DNA of 64,000 bases, taken from NCBI GenBank assembly GCA_942486035.1, contig CALNXK010000025.1, positions 1,739,001 through 1,803,000 on the forward strand, read 5' to 3'. The notes beneath the pieces were generated by a model. That model was not told the origin of the DNA and made no database searches. It saw only the letters and a list, made by a program, of their open reading frames with translations. A program made the position numbers and the translations under genes. This DNA comes from Porites lobata. Its lineage: Eukaryota > Cnidaria > Anthozoa > Scleractinia > Poritidae. Positions 55,090-64,000 of the stretch are shown piece after piece. Numbering within the stretch: position 1 is the first letter of the stretch; every line of letters begins with the position of its first letter.

Positions 55090-58000
55090 TTATGTTTTAC
55101 GGATGTCAAGCGTTTCATTGATGGCTGTTTAATTTATGATTTGTTTATTTTACGCTCTTCAGTCTTTCCGGAAGCACGCCCTCTGTGTCCTCCTGTTCAA
55201 GTCGATCCCTCTCGTTATCCGGAAGTCGGGGCTCTCTATCAGCATCAAGCCGAGGCTCACTGAATTCGCTTAACTACCCTGATATGAGTCACAGTGGTGG
55301 AAGTGAGATGCTCAATCTACGAGAACTCCACCAGCGCGTGACAGATATGCTTCAAACAATGCCGCGTGACGCGACTGCGGCGTTTCCACCTATGTATGGA
55401 GTACGGACATCTGGTGTTCCAACGAGCTATACTCCCACTTCCGGTAGAGCGACGCATCCAAGTGCGAGTAACTCGTCACAAGTGTCGCTGTCGTCACGTG
55501 ACTCTATGTCGTTGTCTTCGCATTCACCCCCGATCTCTCCGAGTACTAGCGATCGCTCACCGACGCAGTCTCCGGCAACTGCTGGGGTTGTGGCTACCGA
55601 AGGGGAAAGTACTGCTGTTTTAGACGGGACGGAGTTAGAGAGGAGCTCTTTAACGCAGGTTAGTTTTATCCTACCTTCGCCTTTTTGCATGAAGAAGGTC
55701 GCTGTAACGTGTTTTGTGACCTCTTTGCGCAAAAGGTCCCTTTTCCTTTCGAAGCAAGGAAAATGGAGACGTCTGCATGCAGACGGCCAGCTGTCGGAAA
55801 GTGTCTCTGTGTTCCTCCTTCTTAAAACTTCACTCTATACCCAACCGTTCTTTGACACTCTACTTTTTCGTTCTTGCACTCCTTCTTTCCTCACGCCTTT
55901 CTTATTCTTTGTTGTTTTTATTTCAGGCTGAAGGGATACCAGTTCAACAGCGAATTCGTCTCCTAACCACCGAGTCCAAATCCAGCGAATCTATCAACGC
56001 CATTCCCTTCATCCCCTTGTCTCCCATCACGGAGGGAATTCCGGCACTTCCGCTGGGACGTTGCGAAGTGTCTTTACCCCCCACGGGGTCTCGACCCGTT
56101 ACGGCTGCGCCATCGGATGAATCAGTAGCAGCTGATAGCGGGGTCTTTGACGCGTCCCAAGAAAACCTAAAGGCCTCGCAGAGTAACGGTGACTTGAGAT
56201 CAAGAAGAGACTTCGATGAAGATTCAACGGAAACGTCGCAGGTTAAAATCGGACTTACGTACGATGTCGATCGCGAGGCCTTAGTCGTTTGTATTGACGA
56301 AGCAAAGAGCTTAAAAGCTCTTGGAAACACAACGCAATGTAAGACGATGTACGTCAAAGCTGCGCTATTGCCGTGTGCGCCGAGTGAACGCTGTATCTTG
56401 GAAACAAAGCCATGTAATTATCAGGAAAACCCAGTGTTTGGAGAGCAGTTTCACATTCCGCTTGCCAAAGTAAGAAAACCAGCTTACCGGCACTTCATTT
56501 AACACAAAGTCGTCACTCACTCAGGCATGGGGGGAATCAGTTCGGGCACAACTGGATCTGTAGATTGGGAAATTTGAGCGGTGGGGAGGGGGAGGAAGGA
56601 GGGGTTGGGGTGGGTACGAATTCGACAGGTTCCCACCGTGCTGAGATAAATCATGTTGCCGGTTCGCCTTTGAAGAATGCTTAAGAGTAGGAAATTCTTT
56701 CAGAAAAAAGCGCGGACAAGTCAACTCATCAGTGCCATTAAGCGAGGAGAATGCTGACTTTTCCACGCTGGATGGAGGCTCCGCCGCCAAAAACTTTTCA
56801 CCGAACTCGCATTAGTGAACCTGCTCGCAGGCTAATCAATGTGCTGTCGAATAGTCTTCGACTGAAAACAGGGTCTAATAAGATGACAATGATAGTGTCC
56901 TGTGATCTGATTGGGTAGGCTAAACAGTAAACATGCAAGTCATAAATATCATAGACCCAAACTTCAGCTTGAAGACATTGTTTATACAGTCAAGTCTCTC
57001 TTAACGGACACCTAGAGTTGGTCACTGTCTTTCTTTACGCCTTTTATTTGACTCTCTATAATGCGGACATCTCTCTAAGACGGACACGTACTGCTGGTCC
57101 CACGGGTGTCATTCTTAGAGGGAGTTGACTGTAGTTTTGAATTAAAGTTTTAAAGTGGTTTACTTACACTTATTCGCCATTTTCACTTCTCTCATAATAC
57201 ACATTGTTTGCCCCCCAAAATTTTGCACAAGCATTGTCATATATTTCTCTTGGAACCACTGTTTTACCCAGGAGAAATCAAAAACAAAGGTTATGCAAAG
57301 TTTGAGGGGCAAACAAGTTCTATTATGGGAGATTGCAAATGGCGAATAAATATTTCGGTTTAAGTATGAACCAGGATCCGTATTCCGCTCTAAGTGAATT
57401 TAGGTGGTAACGTAAACGTTCGGCTGTAAAGGATAGGAATTTTTGAGAGGAGAAATTATATTTATCATTGTCATTTTTATCTCTTGCAGAGTAAACTGAC
57501 CAGTAAGACCCTTCAAGTGAACATCCTTACTGTCAACACCTTAGAGACGGAGGAGCTTTTGGTAAGTTGACATCTTTCTGCTTCTTAATTTGATCGCGGT
57601 AAATGAGATATGTGTCAGTATTTTAATGATTATTTGATTTCTTTATTATATTTTAAGGGCGGGGCACAAATCAGCCTAGCGGATTTTAACGTTCAAACTC
57701 CGGTGCGATTTCGATGGTATAACCTCCTAAGTTGCGCGGTAAGTAAAATACAACAACAACAACTCAGTTTATTTATTTCAAAGTTTTTGTCACAAAAAAT
57801 AAATTCATATACAACCCGAAAGTCGCAAAGGCTATTCGAGGCGGGTTGCGTAAAAAATAATGAAGTACTTTCGTAAAGTAAAATGTAAAAAAAAAAGTTA
57901 GTTGTACTCGACCTCTTGTGTATATCCAGTGTTTATTTCTATTGCGATATCACAGTAGTGTGAGTCTCGAAAGAAAATCGTAAGTAACAAAAAAACCGCA

Positions 58001-61000
58001 GGTGATGATCACAAAATCTGGGAACCAACAAGTGTTTCTCCACTTTGCTTGCAGTTTTTCCAGTCAGCGGCTGCCAAGTACCCGCGTAAGAGTAATACTA
58101 CGACACCGATTGGTTCCCTGTCTTTGGATAGTGTAAACGAGTCAAAACGAGGCAATCTGCGACCCAGCTCATGGGTGAGTTTCTGTGAAAAAGAGAAATG
58201 AAAACTTCGTTTGTGACACCAGATAATCCAGAAACGTTATTCGTGACATAAACCTCTAGTGTCAACCGCCCCAAATTTAAAGTAACTTTGTAAATCGTTA
58301 CATTAAATTGCCCCGCGCCTAAGTGTGCTCACTGCGGTCCTCTGTTTTACCAACGTTCCCAAAGTACAAATAATCGCGGGTAAAACCTGAGTAAGTTTTC
58401 TAGTTTTGAATTTGTATTTGTTGTCAAAATCAAGGATATAGGCCCCCGACTGAACTAAAATGTCTATCAGCCTGTTAGCTGTCCTTATGGTCAAGCGTAT
58501 TTTTGTAATATACAGTGAACTTTCTCTAAGATAGACACCTCTGGGACCGGCCGCCACTATGTGCCTGTCTTCAAGAGATGGTCAACGTAAAGGAACGAAG
58601 AAAGGCAGAGACCAACTCTAAGTGTCTGTTTTAGCGAGAGTCGACTGTATGTCTTCCTGACTAGCTTTTATTTTATTCCTGTTTTAACAGTGCGAGGGTT
58701 CTACATTCAGTCTCGAGTCAGCGGTTGGGTTTGAGCGGGTGCCCTTTACATCAGTGAGTCAAGAAGTACTGAACCAGCCAGGGGACAGCCAACCTATACG
58801 CAAGCGTACCGCTGGAAGGCCGGTAGAGAGGGCTCAGTCTCAGGGCGACAGTGTGATCAGCGGTGGTTCTCTGCAGGACAGAGACAGTGACTTCGAACGA
58901 TCGCCTGTAGCTCGGTCCAGACCCCTGCTGGGAAGGTCAAAGTACTCTCGCAAGTTTTCTGATCCGCAACCCCTAGGATTGTTCCCAGCACATGTAAGTG
59001 CTTGAAAGATCTTTAAAGTCAAATTTTAGGGATTGTAAATTCTGAAGGAGAAAGTCGAGGAGTCAATTGATCTTTCCAAGTAGCGATTGTAAAGTGGCAA
59101 AATTGGACAGGCGTTTGTATGGTGGGGGCAAGTTCATGCCCCCCACCTTACGAGGGTCTAAAATTTTGAGACTTTTTGGAGCAATATCTTTGCTCGCTAT
59201 AGGCGTATCACTTTTGAATTTGGTAACGTTACTAATTCAAGGCGCTCTTAGACTACGAGCAGTCTCTCTTTTTGCTTGCTCCGTCGAGAAAATCGCCCGA
59301 AACACGCAAATGACCACGCGCGTGACTGAAGGCGCGAGACAGGAGAGGCCTGACAAAAGAGAATCTCTCTTCTTTCTTCTCGGACTGCCGCTCTCGTTTC
59401 TCGTGTCTCGCTGCATCGTCGCTCAACGCTCGCGCGTGCGTGTACTCCCCTTACTAAATCTGAAGAAAAAGAGGGGCTGCTCGCAGTCTAAGGCGCTCTT
59501 GGAATGTGCTCACTGCGGTCCTCTGTTTTACTAACGCTCACAAAGTACAAACAAGGGAAGGTCAAGCCTGAGTAAGTTTTCTAAAAACTTGAAAAGAAAA
59601 AAAAAACATGGGAAAGTCTATAAGTATAGAAAATGATGAACAAGATAGTTGTTTGGTCGATCCGGCGTACTTTCTACTTAGCCTTGGCAAATTATGGGTC
59701 AGAAACAAATGAATTAATAAGACTCTGGCATTATTTTCAAAGGGTGAAGATGACGAGGTTCCAATGATGCAGCTGAGCCACGCGCTCTATGACATCAATC
59801 TGAATCGCAGTAACTCGGACTGTACCACACGGAAAACCGATCTCAGTCCATTCGTACGCATGTCAGTGGAACGAACGAGTATGAGACGAAAAAAGGTGAG
59901 TGAAGGTTCCGAGAACTTCATTAATGTCTTTTATCTCACCGATTGGTCAAAAGGAAAAGAAAAGATAGAGAGAAAGAGAGAAAGAAAAACAGCTAAACAA
60001 CAAACAGAACCGAACAAAAGTTTTGAAGGAACAGTACTCGAGTGCTTTCTCGTAAAATGTTATACGTTCAAAGTACAGTTGACTCTCCCTTAAAGGACAC
60101 TTCTATAAGAAGGACACCTCGGTGAAACGGACACCATGGAGTTGGCGGTCCCTACATTCCTTTACTCCCTTTATATGACTCTCTATAAGACGGACACTCA
60201 GAGCCGGTCCCAAAGGCGTCCGTTGTAATACGAGTTGACTGTAAATCCTAAAAATCCCTTTATCACATTAAAACAGTATCGTGCCGCTTTTTTGCCAGGC
60301 ATCGGACGACTTTCCAACCCTCCTCAAAGTATTGTTCACACTCCCGGTTTTTATCATATGACTAGAATTCCAGTAACTCAAGTGGACCCGACTGTACTTC
60401 CGGTTTCATTTTTGACCAGACTCCACTGGACTCCAGGTTTTGTCCACTGGAATTTAGTCGAGAGTATTGGACATAAGTGGCAGCTTAAGGGTTTTTGCTT
60501 TCATCGCCCAAACCCCACTTGAAAACCTTAAGGTTTCGTTGGTACAATGGTTCACAGAGAATCGAGATATAATGTTCTGTTTGTTCATTTGCAGCGCCCA
60601 ATGTCGTGGCAAGGGATTCAGCAGTACCAACAGCTTATACCCCACTTTGAAGAAGGAAGTGGCCGAACAGCTATGGACTTGGAATTACACTTAGAGGCCT
60701 CCAGAGCCAAGCAGGTCTGTGAACTCACTTAAACAATTTGAACTCCTAAAAGGGATTTTTACTCCTCTTTAAGTCGCAAACTCACGATAACCCTCAGTAA
60801 ATGTTGGTACGTCCACGCCTAGTGGGGGCCAATCAAATAAATGTAATAAGGATAAATTGGCAAGTCTGGGAGAGAAGGGCTGCTGGATCAATTTAGGTTT
60901 TTGGGAAGCTTCCCACCCACCCCTTCCCTAAGCCAACATTTTGCCCTAAGCGAGAAGTAAGTGTTAATGTTGGCTTAGGGGAGGGGTAGGTGGACAGTTT

Positions 61001-62405
61001 CCCAGAAACCTAAATTGTTCCGGGCTTTCTTCCCTCCCCCATCTTCTGTTTTCCCCGGGAATTCCGGCTTTTAAGCCCGGAAACACGACCTTTCAGTCAT
61101 AACTGAGTTATACAAGTATTATTTCATGGGGTGCAAAGGTGAAACTGCACACCAAAGGTAACCAAAGGTGACCATGTTCCCTCTTTTATGATTTAGCTTC
61201 AGGTCAACGATGAAATTAAACGGTTATCCCAGCTAAAGAAGCGAATCGAGGAAGCCATCGACGGAGGTTTGACTGAAATTCCCAAGTGGATTGAAGAGAG
61301 TGAAGAGTTTCAAACACTTCTGAGAGATGTGGAAGTAAGTTATAAAACCTTATTTTTTATATTTTTGTAGCTACGGGACTGCCGTGGTCTTATTCTGGTG
61401 GTTATAGAACAAGTTTCCAAAAACGAAATAACAATTATTGGCGAACAGGAGCTTGCGCAATTCTCCATTCCCTTGCCAATTCGTCACTATAGAAACGGGA
61501 AGAGAACCGGAGCAGAAATGCGTCCCGCAGTTGTTTCAGGGATCGTTACTGGGGGCGTGCCGGTCAGCTATTGGCTAATTTTTTCCCTTGTCTCTTGCAA
61601 CAGTCCCAGAAGACTGTGCGAAAATGAACTCGTCCCAGTTACCCTCTCGTTTCTAAAGTGGCGAATTCCGAAGGAGAGAACTGAACTTGAGAATCAAAGG
61701 ATGTCTTGTTTTTTTTCTGGCTGAAAAGCCCACCGCCCCCCTCCCCCCTCCCATTGGTAATTGAAGTATCATAGAAGAGAGAACGGGTAAGTTTTCGTCA
61801 AATTTAAAGCATAGTTGTCCCTATGTTTATATTACTCTTTGTTGTTTTCAGGGATTTAGAAGTCTAAACTTTCACAGTCATCGCGGTAGAAGTCCTTACT
61901 CGAGAAGAAGCCACAAGGCATTGAGGTGAATAGAAGTTTAGCTTTCTTTGTGTGAGTATTTATACGAAGTGAGTGAATCACGAAACTCTCGAAAAACCTT
62001 ACCTTTAGTTTACGGCTACGCAGCTGTTATTAGTTTGTGCATTCACGTTCTCTTTGGGTATGTCTGAGCATTTTTAACCAAAACAAAACAAAACGACAAC
62101 CCCCCAAAACAACTGAGGCAGACAAAACAATCAATACTCAGAAAAAAAAGCGTGTGGTCGCCGGCGTTCAGCGCGGAAAAGCGCACACAACCAGGTGATG
62201 ACCAGTTTTAGTTTTGCACCAGTTTGGTTGATTTGTCAGTTTAAGTCAATCACGTGACAACAACATAGTACGCCGAAGTAACCAATGATTTTCCATTTTT
62301 ATTTATGTATTTATTCATATTTCTTTCAGGGAAAGATTTCCTCATCTTCCTCCAAAACAAGTGAAATCGCCTGTAAATCCTAGTACAAGTGAGCACTGGG
62401 TATAA
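45773..62405 (+). CDS. WWC1: WWC-family protein KIBRA, complete 20-exon gene
   Basis: Exons: 45773-45900, 49524-49564, 50428-50496, 51315-51409, 51955-52011, 52460-52633, 53235-53492, 53884-54186, 54844-55016, 55163-55658, 55927-56469, 57490-57561, 57658-57738, 58055-58174, 58691-58993, 59743-59895, 60595-60714, 61197-61334, 61852-61925, 62330-62405. All junctions are GT-AG and phases agree, giving 1,157 residues (human KIBRA is about 1,110). WW1 has W15 and W37. WW2 has W62, but the second Trp is Ala84, as in the family's degenerate WW2. Charged coiled-coil segments fill about residues 100-430, a Ser-rich stretch 435-600, a C2 domain about 703-835, and a final helix-rich part. KIBRA scaffolds the Hippo kinases (LATS) with Merlin at the cell cortex and binds aPKC and phosphoinositides. 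The C-terminus EHWV may be a PDZ ligand, unlike ADDV in human. The ATG follows a short leader and directly precedes WW1. Confidence 0.95.
50589..50858 (-). mobile_element. tRNA-derived SINE in KIBRA intron 3
   Basis: On the minus strand it begins GGGAGCAAGGGTAGCATAGT. TAGCATAGTGGTGAGAG fits a pol III A box and GGTTCAAATATC fits a B box about 35 bases later. A non-tRNA body and an AT-rich tail (ATTACAATAAAATTAC) follow. It folds poorly as a tRNA beyond the promoter half, so it is a SINE and not a tRNA gene. Confidence 0.8.
51836..51893. repeat. (TAA)n microsatellite, KIBRA intron 4
   Basis: About 15 near-perfect AAT/TAA repeats ending in AACAACAA. Confidence 0.9.
55037..55090. repeat. (TTA)n microsatellite, KIBRA intron 9
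   Basis: A run of ATT/TTA units just downstream of the exon 9 donor. Confidence 0.9.
56997..57131. mobile_element. Pogo/Tigger-type MITE, KIBRA intron 11
   Basis: It begins CAGTCAAGTCTCTCTTA and ends AGGGAGTTGACTG, flanked by TA (56995-56996, 57132-57133). CGGACAC.TCT phrases are repeated inside. Same family as 58513-58647 and 60076-60241. Confidence 0.82.
58321..58406. repeat. Intronic repeat, also at 59504-59585
   Basis: GTGTGCTCACTGCGGTCCTCTGTTTTAC…AAAGTACAAA…CCTGAGTAAGTTTTCTA is present in intron 14 here, and in intron 15 directly after the MITE at 59249-59490. The two are about 85 bases long and diverged. Confidence 0.75.
58513..58647. mobile_element. Pogo/Tigger-type MITE, KIBRA intron 14
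   Basis: CAGTGAACTTTCTCTAAG at the left, GCGAGAGTCGACTG at the right, flanked by TA on both sides. Confidence 0.8.
59249..59490. mobile_element. MITE, 242 bp, with 9-bp target duplication, KIBRA intron 15
   Basis: TAGACTACGAGCAGTCTC at the left pairs with GGGCTGCTCGCAGTCTA at the right. The direct 9-bp duplication AGGCGCTCT lies at 59240-59248 and 59491-59499, which suggests a Mutator-type mechanism. Confidence 0.85.
60076..60241. mobile_element. Pogo/Tigger-type MITE, KIBRA intron 16
   Basis: CAGTTGACTCTCCCTTA at the left and ACGAGTTGACTG at the right, flanked by TA; CGGACAC phrases inside. Confidence 0.82.
60880..61022. mobile_element. Foldback MITE, KIBRA intron 17
   Basis: ATCAATTTAGGTTT at the left and AAACCTAAATTGTT at the right are imperfect inverted repeats. 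The arms carry CCTTCCCTAAGCCAACATT and its complement; same family as 20615-20754. Confidence 0.8.
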
Positions 62406-64000
62406 CAGAAAGAAAAAAGACAAAAAAGTATGGAGAGAAATTTCTTCCCCTCGTTAATATTAATTGCTAAGAATATTCACATGTATTTGCCGCAGTCTTT
62501 GGTTAGTGTTGTAACTTTTAAGTAGGTAGTTTGTTATAATTATTATTATTTTTTTTTGCGTTTTTGTAGTCAAACTAAATCGATGTTGTTGTACAAACAG
62601 ACCGAGAACTTCTAAAAAGTATAATTTAAGTTGTCTTTTTATTTTAACGAAAGAGAACTACTCTATAAAAGTTTGAGGAGCTCTGTATTTTTGTGGCTTG
62701 TTTATAACGATAGTTGTATTATTATGCTTTTCTATGGAGTATTAGAGTAAACGTTTTGCTACCCTGGCGGCCGTTTCTGATTCGCGGTTGTAAACTTTGT
62801 GATATTTTTTAGACTCTAAGCTACTATGAGAATTTGGTAATCAACTTTAACTAAAATGGAAGTCGAATTTGAAGCGCAAAAGTCCATATTTACAGTAATT
62901 TGTTACCTTGTCAGAAGCTAGAAGACAAACATCACGAAAGAGTACTGTTCATTAGCTATCATTCGTTGGACTCGTGTCACTCATTTCGTGACATTCTTAC
63001 ATAAATCTTTAGCTAGTAAAGCCTCGATTCCAGCCACTCTCTCGGGTCCAGTCTTTCTCCTCCTCGAGGGGAGTCTTGAGCGCGGGCTCATGTAATGAGC
63101 AGTGGCTGCCAATCGAGCTCAAATCCTGTATCATCATGATTGAAGCCGTTTCACACGCCACGATTTGTGCAATCTGTCGGCTTAGCATCATAGCAAATCC
63201 ACGCGCTAGGAATTACCCACCGATCTTTTTAACTAAAAGGTATCGCCGAGACGAGAATTGGCCTACTCACCTAACATCTGTTGCAGTGCAACCGATTTAT
63301 GTGTTTTTATGCGTCAGTTTTCGTGCCACATCGGTCTTAAATCCTCTCTTTCCTAAACCAAGTTATGGTGAGATGTTTTGCCATCCAAGCTTTTGTATCT
63401 GTGGACGAAATCCCGTGGTGTTTCCATTCAAATGAAACCTCTTGGGCTGATTCTTTGAATAGTAATATTGAAATCGTAGGATTTTACAGAAATCAGTTTG
63501 AATGTCTGTTTTTTTTTTCACTTTGGCCACCATCAGGAATGAAAGGGTTTAATTATGATGACAAATCGTAGCGTGCAAACCGGCTTTGAGTTGTACGTGA
63601 GCAAGGTCTTTTGTATCCCCACGTTGTATTTCTGACGGGCAGATGGATGGGCAATTTAAAATATCTATTTCCTTTTACAAAGAAGCATCTCAAATACACC
63701 CAAAAGTAAGAAATATATCCACGAAAATATTGTAGCGAAGAGATATAATTAAGCCTTGCTAAATCCAATACATATATTGCGTACCCTTACTGGTAATTTG
63801 ATAAAATTTTGTATCCCAAAAATTGAGCATACTTAACTGGGGTGTATATATTTATTTATTACCTTGATACACCTATATTCCATTTGTGAAGAATAATATT
63901 TTAATATATGACATTTATATACCTGGATAAACTCCAAAATGACTAAATTATGGTCGTTTTGCTTGTTATATAAATTCATTCGTTTATATTGTAAACGACG
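62406..64000. other. KIBRA 3' flank and intergenic DNA
   Basis: The 3' untranslated region should begin here. No canonical AATAAA could be singled out in the first few hundred bases. Downstream sequence shows no gene; the open frames at 63076-63571 have no recognised family. Confidence 0.4.

Noticed and set aside
55659..55931. Extension of KIBRA exon 10 through intron 10
   Set aside because: The frame stays open past 55658, but a good donor (GTTAGT) and a matching acceptor (TTTCAG at 55926) indicate a spliced intron.
59067..59534. 155-codon plus-strand frame in KIBRA intron 15
   Set aside because: It runs through a MITE and repeats and is interrupted by neither splice sites nor known domains; chance open frame.
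60235..60522. Frame in KIBRA intron 16
   Set aside because: It starts inside a pogo-type MITE and has no similarity recognised.

Overview
The window is eukaryotic nuclear DNA: multi-exon genes with GT–AG introns, dense decayed transposons and no operons. The mixture of BEL/Pao and Penelope-like retroelements, hAT, Mutator-like and PIF/Harbinger miniature elements, a Maverick/Polinton fragment and a WWC/KIBRA gene suggests an early-branching animal. A cnidarian, probably a stony coral, fits best, but that is an inference from repeat character and not a database match.

Layout. 1-7285: tandem satellite array of ~1.35-1.4 kb higher-order units, each made of two diverged sub-repeats, broken near its right end by a retroelement fragment with a hammerhead-ribozyme-like motif. 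9231-17525: a four-level nest of transposons. A Penelope-like remnant was hit by a 670-bp hAT element (8-bp target duplication) and by a Mutator-like element (9-bp target duplication), and the left inverted repeat of the latter was hit by a complete but frame-broken BEL/Pao retrotransposon with both LTRs. 17526-27540: interspersed repeats, a second Penelope-like fragment with a GIY-YIG endonuclease end, a possible decayed MAP3K fragment, a Maverick/Polinton integrase tail, another small hAT and several foldback elements. 27541-31902 and 37717-42943: a direct segmental duplication. Between its copies lie an EF-hand fragment, an intronless NERD-like nuclease/SF1 helicase gene (minus strand) and a second Mutator-like element. 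43001-45726: a Harbinger-type miniature element and intergenic DNA. 45773-62405: a complete 20-exon WWC/KIBRA gene (plus strand, 1,157 codons), with small transposons confined to its introns. 62406-64000: 3' flank.

The one clearly intact cellular gene is KIBRA, the Hippo-pathway scaffold with two WW domains, coiled coils and a C2 domain. The nuclease-helicase gene is an uninterrupted 705-codon frame whose nuclease motif and main helicase motifs are present. It is the most interesting protein here because its architecture resembles bacterial anti-phage and DNA-processing proteins. The rest of the window records transposon activity, and many elements can be bounded to the base by their target-site duplications.
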